Assembly: GCF_008704395.1 (NCBI RefSeq)
Contig: NZ_CP023695.1
Coordinates: 3,720,001-3,784,000 of the forward strand
From: Streptomyces alboniger
GTDB lineage: Bacteria; Actinomycetota; Actinomycetes; Streptomycetales; Streptomycetaceae
Length of the DNA: 64,000 bases
Direction of reading: 5' to 3'
The notes under the pieces are model-generated. The model made no database searches. It had not been told where the DNA came from and worked only from the letters and a program-made list of their open reading frames with translations. Shown here one piece after another: positions 15,576-27,950 of the stretch (its first letter is position 1; every line of letters begins with the position of its first letter). Position numbers and translations under genes: made by a program.

Positions 15576-17131
15576 CGACCCAGTCCCACGTGTCCCAACC
15601 GGTCGCGCCCCGCCGCACATATCTGATCGGCCGCGCGCGGCCGAACGCGATCGTCGGCAAGAACCGCGAGACCGGCGAGATCGCCCTCATCATCGTGGGG
15701 GCGTTCCTCGGCATGATGTGCGGGCTCCTCGTCCCCCTCCTCGCCCTGCGCATCGTGCTGCTCTCCGGCCTGCCGATGCTCGCCGTCGCGGCGGTGTACG
15801 TCCCGTACAAGGGCCGCACGTTCTACAAGTGGTTCGAGATCAACCGCAGCTACAAGCGCTCCCTCAAGCGCGGCACCGCCTACCGCTCCGCCGCCCCCGA
15901 GGCCGGGGTCAGGATCGACGGCCGCGAGGTCGAGGTCGGCCCGCCCCCCGGCATCGGCCGCATCAGCTGGCTCGCCGCGCCCTTCGGGCCGGACGAGATC
16001 GCCGTGCTGCTGCACGCCGACCGGCGCACGGTCACGGCCGCCATCGAGATCGAGGGGCCGGGCGTCGGCCTGCGCGACTCCGAGGACCAGGAGGCGCTGG
16101 TCGACCGCTTCGGGACGCTCCTGAAGCACGTGGCCAACGGCGACGGCTTCGTCACCCGCCTCCAGATGCTCGCCCGTACGCTGCCCGCCGACCCGGACGC
16201 GCACGCCAAGGACGTCGCCCAGCGCGGCGACGACCGGGCGCTGCCGTGGCTCCAGCAGTCGTACGACCAGTTGCAGTCGATGGTGTCGACCAGCAGCGAG
16301 CAGCACCGCGCCTACCTCGTCGCCTGCATGCACTACTCCCGCGACCTGGCCGCCGAGGCCCAGGCGATGGCCCGCGCGGCGCGCCCGCACGGCGGCCGCA
16401 AGCTCGACAAGGACGCCGGTCTCGCCGTCGTCATGGCCCGCGAGCTGACCGACATCTGCTCGCGGCTCCAGGAGGCCGACATCCGCGTACGGCAGCCGCT
16501 CGGACAGGGCAGGCTCGCCTCGCTCGTGCACTCCATGTACGACCCGGACCACCCCATCGACCACATCCAGGCGATGACGAAGCGCAACGCCTGGCCCGCC
16601 GAGCTGGACGCCATGGAGCCCACCTACCTCCAGGCCAAGACCCGCGAGTCCTCCACCCGCGCCCCCTGGTGCCACGCCACGGCCTGGGTGAAGGAGTGGC
16701 CGATGACGCCCGTCGGCGTCAACTTCCTCGCCCCGCTGCTCGTCCACACCCCCGACGTGATCCGCACGGTCGCCGTCACCATGGACCTCGAACCCACCGA
16801 GGTCGCCATCGAGCGCATGCTGACCGAGAAGACGAACGACGAGGCGGAGGCCAGCCGCCAGGCCAAGATGAACCGCACGGTCGACCCCCGCGACATCGCC
16901 TCGCACTCCCGCCTCGACCAGCGCGGCGAGGACCTGGCGAGCGGCGCGGCGGGCGTCAACCTCGTCGGCTACATCACGGTGTCGTCCCGTTCCCCGGAGG
17001 CCCTCGCGCGCGACAAGCGCACCATCCGCGCCTCCGCCGGCAAGTCGTATCTGAAGCTGGAGTGGTGCGACCGCGAGCACCACAGGGCCTTCGTCAACAC
17101 GCTGCCGTTCGCGACCGGCATCCGACGTTAG
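15572..17131 (+). CDS. SCO6880-type protein: VirB3-like membrane start plus VirB4 N-terminal domain
   Basis: A 519-residue protein starting with TTG inside the stop of the upstream gene (TTGA overlap) behind GGGAGGTG. Residues ~35-75 hold two adjacent membrane helices, as in VirB3/PrgI/TcpF. The rest is a soluble region with the character of the N-terminal, non-catalytic half of VirB4/TraC/CagE ATPases: WLAAPFGPDEIAVLLHADRRTVTAAIEIEG, then long helices and the NFLAPLLVHTPDVIRTVAVTM strand region. It has no Walker motif, which sits in the next gene. It matches what databases call the SCO6880 family (from memory). With the downstream ATPase it would reconstitute one VirB3-VirB4 unit. Confidence 0.82.
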   Translation: MTTQSHVSQPVAPRRTYLIGRARPNAIVGKNRETGEIALIIVGAFLGMMCGLLVPLLALRIVLLSGLPMLAVAAVYVPYKGRTFYKWFEINRSYKRSLKRGTAYRSAAPEAGVRIDGREVEVGPPPGIGRISWLAAPFGPDEIAVLLHADRRTVTAAIEIEGPGVGLRDSEDQEALVDRFGTLLKHVANGDGFVTRLQMLARTLPADPDAHAKDVAQRGDDRALPWLQQSYDQLQSMVSTSSEQHRAYLVACMHYSRDLAAEAQAMARAARPHGGRKLDKDAGLAVVMARELTDICSRLQEADIRVRQPLGQGRLASLVHSMYDPDHPIDHIQAMTKRNAWPAELDAMEPTYLQAKTRESSTRAPWCHATAWVKEWPMTPVGVNFLAPLLVHTPDVIRTVAVTMDLEPTEVAIERMLTEKTNDEAEASRQAKMNRTVDPRDIASHSRLDQRGEDLASGAAGVNLVGYITVSSRSPEALARDKRTIRASAGKSYLKLEWCDREHHRAFVNTLPFATGIRR

Positions 17132-17160
17132 ACGTATCGACGTAGAGGCAGGCTGTTGCG

Positions 17161-18546
17161 ATGCGGGATCCGCTGACCGTCCTCACGGACGCCTTCACGT
17201 CCTTCCTCTTCGGGAAGGTCGAGACGACCAGGCTTCCGGTGCGCACGTCGACGGGGCAGGCCCAGGCGGTCTACCTCCCGACGGCCGCGCCCGGCCTCGG
17301 CGACTCGGGCGTGATCATCGGGCGCGAGGTGTACTCCGGCAAGGGTTACATCTACGACCCCTTCCAGCTGTACGGGCAGCAGCTGCCCGCGCCGCACTGG
17401 CTGGTGCTCGGCGAGTCCGGCAACGGCAAGTCGGCGCTGGAGAAGACGTACGTCCTGCGCCAGCTGCGCTTCAAGGACCGCCAGGTCGTCGTGCTCGACG
17501 CGCAGGGCGAGGACGGGGTGGGCGAGTGGAACCTCATCGCCCAGGAGCTGGGGATAACTCCCATCCGGCTCGACCCGACCGCCGCCCTGGACATGGGCAT
17601 CCGCCTCAACCCGCTGGACCCCGCGATCACGACGACCGGCCAGCTCGCGCTCCTGAGGACGATCATCGAGGTCGCCATGGGGCACGGGCTCGACGAGCGC
17701 TCGGGCTTCGCGCTGAAGGTCGCGCACGCGTACGTGAACGAGACGATCGTGGAACGCCAGCCGGTCCTCACCGACATCGTCGAGCAGCTGCGCCACCCCG
17801 AGCCGGAGTCCGCCGAGGCGATGAACGTGGCCATAGACGACGTACGGGCATGGGGCCTGGACGTGGCCCTCGTGCTCGACCGCCTTGTCGACGGTGACCT
17901 GCGGGGCATGTTCGACGGCCCGACGACGGTCGGCGTCGACCTCGACGCGCCCCTGACCGTCTTCGACCTCTCCCACATCGACCGCAACTCCATCGCCATG
18001 CCGATCCTGATGGCGATCGTCGGCGTCTGGCTGGAGCACACGTGGATCCGGCCCGACCGCAAGAAGCGCATCTTCCTGGTGGAGGAGGCGTGGCACATCA
18101 TCAACTCCCCGTTCGTGGCGCAGCTGTTCCAGCGGCTGCTGAAGTTCGGGCGGCGGCTCGGTCTGTCGTTCGTGGCGGTGGTCCACCACCTGAGTGACGT
18201 GGTGGACGGGGCGGCGGCGAAAGAGGCCGCCGCGATCCTGAAGATGGCCTCCACACGGACGATCTACGCCCAGAAGGCCGACGAGGCGAGGGCCACGGGG
18301 CGGGTCCTCGGACTGCCCCGGTGGGCGGTGGAGATCATTCCGACCCTGACCCCCGGCATCGCGGTATGGGACGTCAACGGCAACGTCCAGGTGGTCAAGC
18401 ACCTCATCACGGAGACGGAACGGCCGCTGGTCTTCACCGACCGCGCCATGACGGAGTCGTCCGCCGACTTCGCCGACGACGCGATGCGGGCGGCCGAACT
18501 GGAGGCGGAGGCACGGGCGGCGTACATGGAGCAGCATGCGGGATGA
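17161..18546 (+). CDS. VirB4-type conjugation/secretion ATPase (C-terminal motor half)
   Basis: A 461-residue ATPase. Walker A is GESGNGKSA (residues 84-92), Walker B is RIFLVEEAWHII with the acidic pair Glu308-Glu309, and downstream VAVVHHLSDVVDG and AILKMASTRTIYAQKADEARA match the sensor/arginine region of VirB4/TraC ATPases. The N-terminal core domain of VirB4 is absent here and is supplied by the preceding gene 29 bases upstream, so VirB4 is split. ATG 17161 has GAGGCAGG upstream. Family members energise pilus and channel assembly at the membrane. All catalytic motifs are intact, so the machine should be active. Confidence 0.9.
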   Translation: MRDPLTVLTDAFTSFLFGKVETTRLPVRTSTGQAQAVYLPTAAPGLGDSGVIIGREVYSGKGYIYDPFQLYGQQLPAPHWLVLGESGNGKSALEKTYVLRQLRFKDRQVVVLDAQGEDGVGEWNLIAQELGITPIRLDPTAALDMGIRLNPLDPAITTTGQLALLRTIIEVAMGHGLDERSGFALKVAHAYVNETIVERQPVLTDIVEQLRHPEPESAEAMNVAIDDVRAWGLDVALVLDRLVDGDLRGMFDGPTTVGVDLDAPLTVFDLSHIDRNSIAMPILMAIVGVWLEHTWIRPDRKKRIFLVEEAWHIINSPFVAQLFQRLLKFGRRLGLSFVAVVHHLSDVVDGAAAKEAAAILKMASTRTIYAQKADEARATGRVLGLPRWAVEIIPTLTPGIAVWDVNGNVQVVKHLITETERPLVFTDRAMTESSADFADDAMRAAELEAEARAAYMEQHAG

Positions 18547-20110
18547 CTGGGAGCGGAGAGGCCCCTCGTACGGGCGCGGTCCCGAGCGGGGTGCGCGGAG
18601 CGCCGGCGCCGAGAGGGGCATCCCGGACGGGCTGCTACTGAGTTTCCTCGGCTTCCTGCTGGGCTCCACGGTCCTCGTCTGGACGTCCACGAGGCTCGCG
18701 GCGCGGTTCGCGCGAGGGGCGTGGCCGGACGGAGTCACGTTCGGGAACACGCCCCTGGCGGTACGCCACTTGATCGGCAGCCCGCAGGACCTGCCGGGCG
18801 CCTGGCCCGCAACACCTGCGGCGCAGCTGTCGGGATACGGCCTGTTCTGGGGCCTGTTCATCGGCCAGCTGATGGTGTTGATCGTACTGATGGTCTTCGT
18901 GACGGGCACGGTGGTGCGGTGGCGGGCGGTGCGGAGGACGAGGCGCGCCGAAGGCGCGAACAACGCTTCTTGGGCCCCGGTCCCGGCGCCGGCGCCGGCC
19001 CCGGAGAGCGCCGCACCTCCGGCCCCGGCCTTGGAGAGTGCCCCGGCCCCGGCCCCGGAGAGCATCCCCGCCCCCGCCCCGGAGAGCCCACCGGCATCCT
19101 CTGCGCCACTCACACCACCTGCATCACCCACATCACCCGCACCACTGACACCACCATCACCACTCCCATCCCCCACTCTCCGTACGCCCCTGATCCTCGG
19201 CACCCCCGCGACCAGAAGACCCCACGCCCTCCAGGCCGTCCAGGACGCCGAGGCCGCCGCCCTGGTCCTGACCTCCGACCCCACCCTGTGGGAGGAGACG
19301 AAGGACGCCCGCGCCAAGCTGGGCCCGGTCCTCCTCTACGACCCGTCCCACCTCTGCGACACCCCGGCCCGTCTGCACTGGTCCCCCACCGCCGGCTGCC
19401 AGGACAAGGCGACGGCCGCCCAGCGCGCCGCCGCCCTCCTCGCCCCGATAAGGCCGAGCGCCAAGCTGGACGCCGCCGTGGCCGACACGGCGGAGACCCT
19501 GATGCGCAGCTTCCTGCACGCCGCCGCGGTGGGCGACAGGCCGATGAAGCACGTCCACCGCTGGTCCCAGGGCACCCAGGTCCAGGAGGCCGTACGCATC
19601 CTCCGTACGCACCCCGGGGCCGCGCCCGGTGCCGCGGGCGAGCTGGAGGCCACCCTCACGGCGTACCCCGAACGCCGTGACGTGGCCCAGGAGTTGACCG
19701 CCCGAGCCCTCTCGGCTCTCTTCACGGTCCACGTCCGCGAGTCCTGCACCCCAAACCGAACTGATGCGCTCACGCTGGATTCCTTCGTCCATGAAGGGGG
19801 CACGCTTTTTGTGGTGGGTGAGGCGATCGAGGATCCCAAGGCCCGCCAAGGCCCGGGTGCCATGCCGCTGCTCACGGCACTCGCCTCCAGCGTGGTCGAG
19901 CACGGCCGGCGCATGGCCGAACGGTCATCCTCCGGTCGGCTCGACCCACCAATGACGCTCGTCCTCGACGACGCCGCCGCGGTCGCCCCGCTGCCTCAGC
20001 TCCCGGAGCTGCTCGCCACCGGCGCCGACCGGGGCCTGCCCACCCTGGCCCTGCTCCGCTCCCGCGAACAGGGCCGTTCCCGCTGGCCGAACAGCGAACT
20101 GCCGGTCTGA
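18536..20110 (+). CDS. VirD4/TraG-like coupling-protein homologue lacking a Walker A motif
   Basis: A 524-residue protein that overlaps the VirB4 gene by 11 bases. Two membrane helices lie at ~30-50 and ~103-127 and are followed by a long Pro/Ala-Glu/Ser linker (~150-215). The C-terminal domain follows the VirD4/TraG order: a strand plus LLYDPSHLCDTPARLHWSPTAGCQDKATAAQRAAALL, a long helical region, then a Walker-B-like strand MTLVLDDAAAVAPLPQLPELL (from residue 473) and TGADRGLPTLALLRSREQ. Where the P-loop should be (start of the domain, LILGTPATRRPHALQ) there is no GKS/T. It may be a structural or regulatory pseudo-ATPase, or may share the motor of VirB4. The gene ends ~25 bases before the rRNA terminator. 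Confidence 0.78.
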   Translation: MRDDWERRGPSYGRGPERGARSAGAERGIPDGLLLSFLGFLLGSTVLVWTSTRLAARFARGAWPDGVTFGNTPLAVRHLIGSPQDLPGAWPATPAAQLSGYGLFWGLFIGQLMVLIVLMVFVTGTVVRWRAVRRTRRAEGANNASWAPVPAPAPAPESAAPPAPALESAPAPAPESIPAPAPESPPASSAPLTPPASPTSPAPLTPPSPLPSPTLRTPLILGTPATRRPHALQAVQDAEAAALVLTSDPTLWEETKDARAKLGPVLLYDPSHLCDTPARLHWSPTAGCQDKATAAQRAAALLAPIRPSAKLDAAVADTAETLMRSFLHAAAVGDRPMKHVHRWSQGTQVQEAVRILRTHPGAAPGAAGELEATLTAYPERRDVAQELTARALSALFTVHVRESCTPNRTDALTLDSFVHEGGTLFVVGEAIEDPKARQGPGAMPLLTALASSVVEHGRRMAERSSSGRLDPPMTLVLDDAAAVAPLPQLPELLATGADRGLPTLALLRSREQGRSRWPNSELPV

Positions 20111-20136
20111 CAACAGATGAATAGCCGTGAACGCAG

Positions 20137-20167
20137 AAAACCCCCGCACCATAAGGTGCGGGGGTTT
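20137..20167 (-). terminator. Rho-independent terminator of the rRNA operon (bidirectional)
   Basis: AACCCCCGCACC-ATAA-GGTGCGGGGGTTT, a perfect 12-bp stem ending in T-runs in both directions. It ends the minus-strand rRNA transcript just after 5S and can also end the plus-strand T4SS-like operon, whose last stop is at 20110. Confidence 0.92.
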
Positions 20168-20181
20168 CCCATTCAAAATTA

Positions 20182-20300
20182 GTTCGGCGGCGTCCTACTC
20201 TCCCACAGGGTCCCCCCTGCAGTACCATCGGCGCTATGAGGCTTAGCTTCCGGGTTCGGAATGTAACCGGGCGTTTCCCTCATGCTATGACCACCGAAAC
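20182..20300 (-). rRNA. rrf: 5S ribosomal RNA
   Basis: The 119-base sequence begins (minus strand) GTTTCGGTGGTCATAGC and ends in GACGCCGCCGAAC, the complementary 5S termini, with the conserved CCGAACCCGGAAGCTAAGCC core. It lies last in the 16S-23S-5S operon, directly before the terminator. The ends are accurate to a base or two. Confidence 0.95.
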
Positions 20301-20388
20301 ACTATGAAACTGTCAACCGCACCGCACGTGACCATGTACGGGGTTGTTCGTGGTTTCAGAACCAACACAGTGGACGCGAGCAACTGAG

Positions 20389-25345
<4,957 letters not shown>

Positions 25346-25989
25346 AATGTTCTCCCGTAATCGGGATGACACCACGAGAGCGGAACGGTCGGGAGGAATA
25401 ATCCCGTCCGTTCACAGCGTCCTCGCTGTGTTTTTTCAAAGGAACCGCGTCCCAGCTGATGCTGGAGACGGGGTTATCAACATATCTGGCGTTGACTTTT
25501 GGCACGCTGTTGAGTTCTCAAGGAACGGACGCTTCCTTTGTACTCACCCTCTCGGGCTTTCCTCCGGGCGCTTCCCTTCGGTGTTTCTTTTGTTGTTGCG
25601 TTTCCGACTCTATCAGACTCTTTCGTGTCCGATTTCCTCGGTGCCTTTCCGGTTCCCGCTCCAGCCTTTCGGCTTTCGCGTTTCCCTTTCCGGCGGTTCC
25701 GACTCTATCAGATCCTTGCGGGCCTGACTCCCAGTCGAATGTGGGTTGTCCTCGCGGCTGTTGGGCCGTTCCGACGTCCCAAACTCTAGCGGGTTTTCCC
25801 GGCGACTCATAATCGAGTCCTGGAATTGAATTCGGGCATGCCGAATGCGTTCCGTTGGGAGGTTGTGCTGAGTTGGGTTTGCCGCTCGATCAGCGGCGGA
25901 GGTGCGGCCGCAGAACCGTTACGGCTCCGTGGCAACCCGAAGAACCTTACGGGTCGGTTGGGTGACTGTCAACCCCCACCCAGCGGCCT
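25346..25989 (-). promoter_or_regulatory. rRNA operon leader and upstream region
   Basis: This ~640-base stretch between 16S and the marR gene has no credible gene. Near 25491-25525 the minus strand carries CCTTGAGAACTCAACAGCG and GCCAAAAGTCAACGCC, the conserved actinomycete rRNA leader with a boxA-like antitermination element. Further upstream lie tandem promoter-like elements, listed separately. The remainder up to 25989 shows no recognisable feature. Confidence 0.8.
25602..25811 (-). promoter_or_regulatory. Tandem rRNA promoters (three TAGAGT -10-like hexamers)
   Basis: The minus strand carries TAGAGT at 25788-25783, 25707-25702 and 25612-25607, spaced 81 and 95 bases. The two proximal copies lie in an identical 16-base repeat, TCTGATAGAGTCGGAA. 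TAGAGT fits the -10 box of the principal sigma factor HrdB. The -35 boxes are weak (for example TTATGA for the distal copy), as in many rRNA promoters. Streptomyces rrn operons are known to have several tandem promoters. Confidence 0.65.
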
Positions 25990-26538
25990 TCAGTCAAGGT
26001 CCGTCAGGCGTCCGCCGGCGTCCGGCTGGGCGTGCTCCACGCGGCGCAGCAGCCGGGTCAGCAGCTCGTCCAGGACGCCGCGCTCGTCGTCGGACAGGTC
26101 CTGGAGGAGGTCCTCCTCGAAGACCGTGGCAAGGCGCATCGCCTCCAGCCACTTCTCGCGGCCCTCCGCGGTCAGCTCCACGATGACGCGCACGCGGTTC
26201 GTCTCGTCGCGGTCGCGGGTGACCAGACCCTCCCCCACCATGCGGTCGATGCGGTGGGTCATGGCGGCGGGCGTGAGGCCGAGCCGCTTGGCAAGGTCGC
26301 CGGGGCCCATTTGGTACGGGGCTCCGGAGAGGACGAGGGCCTTGAGGACCTCCCACTCGGCGTTGCTGATGCCGAGCGTCGCGGTCTGGCGGCCGTAGGC
26401 CACGTTCATACGGCGGTTCAGGCGGCCGAGGGCCGAGACGATCTTCTCGACCTGGGGGTCGAGGTCCTGGAACTCGCGCTGGTACGCGGCGATCTGCTCT
26501 TCAAGTGTCGGCTCACTTGGGCCGGGGGTGTCACCCAT
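25990..26538 (-). CDS. MarR family transcriptional regulator
   Basis: A 182-residue winged-helix regulator. The order is an N-terminal dimerisation helix (LNRRMNVAYGRQTATLGISNAEWEVLKAL), a recognition-helix region (AKRLGLTPAAMTHRIDRMVGEGLV), the wing with the family Asp-Arg signature (TRDRDETNRVRVIVELT) and C-terminal dimer helices (EDLLQDLSDDERGVLDELLTRLL). The start at 26538 is preferred over the in-frame 26562. It is divergent from an MFS transporter 105 bases away, the classic arrangement in which a MarR protein represses an exporter and itself until a ligand binds. Confidence 0.92.
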   Translation of the reverse strand: MGDTPGPSEPTLEEQIAAYQREFQDLDPQVEKIVSALGRLNRRMNVAYGRQTATLGISNAEWEVLKALVLSGAPYQMGPGDLAKRLGLTPAAMTHRIDRMVGEGLVTRDRDETNRVRVIVELTAEGREKWLEAMRLATVFEEDLLQDLSDDERGVLDELLTRLLRRVEHAQPDAGGRLTDLD

Positions 26539-26568
26539 GGCCGCAGTATGGCACGCCCCCACTTGGCA

Positions 26569-26598
26569 TTGAAGTCCTTCAGTGTGTACTGTTTAGAT
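26569..26598 (+). promoter_or_regulatory. Promoter of the MFS gene within the marR-MFS intergenic region
   Basis: TTGAAG (26569-26574) and TTAGAT (26593-26598), 18 bases apart, fit a principal-sigma promoter. Directly downstream lie CTTCGAAG (26610-26617) and several GAAGT/ACTTC half-sites, a likely MarR operator. The region is AT-rich relative to its surroundings. Confidence 0.6.
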
Positions 26599-26642
26599 CC
26601 TAACTTTAGCTTCGAAGTCTTCACTTCTAACTCCTAAGGCAG

Positions 26643-27944
26643 GTGAAAGTGACCAGGGCGATGGGCGCAGCGATGCGTCGTATCCAGGCAGGCAGCGCGC
26701 TGAGCGCGTTCGGCATCGGGTTCACGGTTCCGTTCCTCTACGTCTATGTGGCGCAGGTGCGGGAGCTGGGGGCCAGTACGGCGGGCATCGTGCTGGCCGC
26801 CTTCGCCATGGCCGCGCTGATCGTCCTGCCCATCACCGGCCGCGTCATCGATCGGCGCGGCCCGCTGCCCGTACTCGTGGGCGCGGCAGTCGTCGCCTCC
26901 GTGGGCGCGGTCGCGCTCGGCGTCGCGAACAGTGAGACGACGGCGATCCTGTCCGCCGCCCTGCTCGGCGCGGGCACCGCGGTCATGCAGCCGGCGCTCG
27001 CGACGATGATCGTCTGGTCGTCGACGCCGGCGACCCGTACGCGCTCCTTCGCGATGCAGTTCTTCCTCCAGAACCTGGGTCTCGGCATCGGCGGCCTCAT
27101 CGGCGGCCAGATCGTCGACGAGCACCGGCCGAGCAGCTTCACCCTGCTGTTCTCCATCGAGTCCGTGATGTTCCTGGTGCTCGCGGCGATCGCGCTGACC
27201 GTGCGGCTGCCGCACGCGCCGTCCATCCAGGACGCGATGCCCACGGACGGCGCTCCCCGGGGCGGGCTGCGCGCGCTCCTGAAGCACAAGGCCATGGTGC
27301 AGCTGTGCGTCCTCGGCTTCGTGCTCTTCTTCGCCTGCTACGGGCAGTTCGAGTCGGGTCTTTCCGCGTACGGCGTGGAGGCCGCGGGGATCTCGCCGTC
27401 GACGCTCGGCATCGCGCTCGCCGCCAACACGGCGATGATCGTGCTCGCGCAGTTCGCGGTCCTGAAGTTCGTCGAGCGGCGCAAGCGGTCCCGGGTGATC
27501 GCGTCCGTCGGTCTGATCTGGGCCTTCGCGTGGATCCTCGCGGGGTACGCGGGGCTCGGGCACGGCAGCCAGGCGATGGCGACCGCGGCGTTCGTCTCGA
27601 CGTACGCCCTGTTCGGGCTCGGTGAGGCGATGCTGTCGCCGACCGTCGCGCCGCTGGTCGCGGACCTGGCGCCGGGCGGCATGGTCGGGCAGTACAACTC
27701 GGCCTTCGCCCTGGTGAAGCAGCTGGCCCTCGCGGTCGGTCCGGCCGTGGGCGGTCCGATGGGTGCCGCGCTGCACGCGCCGTACATCGTGACGTTCGTA
27801 CTGTTCTCGCTCGGCATCACGGTGCTGGCGGTGCGGATGGGACGTCAGCTCACTCCGGTGCAGAACCAGCCTTCGCTGGCCAAGAGCCCTGTGGTGGCGC
27901 AGGGCGGCCCTGCTACGGCCGTGCCGGCCAAGGCCGACGCGTAA
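26643..27944 (+). CDS. MFS transporter (12-helix)
   Basis: A 433-residue major facilitator with about 12 membrane helices. The loop 2-3 signature is present as ITGRVIDRRGPLPVLV (G-x3-D-x-x-G-R-R type). Helix 5 contains FFLQNLGLGIGGLIGGQIVD, the family pattern for drug and metabolite exporters. Start choice is between GTG 26643, GTG 26649 and ATG 26661; the first follows AAGG closely, the second follows AGGCAGGTG. The neighbouring divergent marR gene suggests drug or toxic-metabolite efflux under MarR control. The substrate is unknown. Confidence 0.9.
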   Translation: MKVTRAMGAAMRRIQAGSALSAFGIGFTVPFLYVYVAQVRELGASTAGIVLAAFAMAALIVLPITGRVIDRRGPLPVLVGAAVVASVGAVALGVANSETTAILSAALLGAGTAVMQPALATMIVWSSTPATRTRSFAMQFFLQNLGLGIGGLIGGQIVDEHRPSSFTLLFSIESVMFLVLAAIALTVRLPHAPSIQDAMPTDGAPRGGLRALLKHKAMVQLCVLGFVLFFACYGQFESGLSAYGVEAAGISPSTLGIALAANTAMIVLAQFAVLKFVERRKRSRVIASVGLIWAFAWILAGYAGLGHGSQAMATAAFVSTYALFGLGEAMLSPTVAPLVADLAPGGMVGQYNSAFALVKQLALAVGPAVGGPMGAALHAPYIVTFVLFSLGITVLAVRMGRQLTPVQNQPSLAKSPVVAQGGPATAVPAKADA

Positions 27945-27950
27945 CGCGCA

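Noticed and set aside
17128-19317. 729-codon open frame opposite the VirB4 and VirD4-like genes
   Set aside because: No domain signature and it spans two real genes on the other strand.
12841-20110. Integrative conjugative element or prophage
   Set aside because: No integrase, excisionase, relaxase or replication gene, no flanking direct repeats at the tRNA genes, and base composition like its surroundings.
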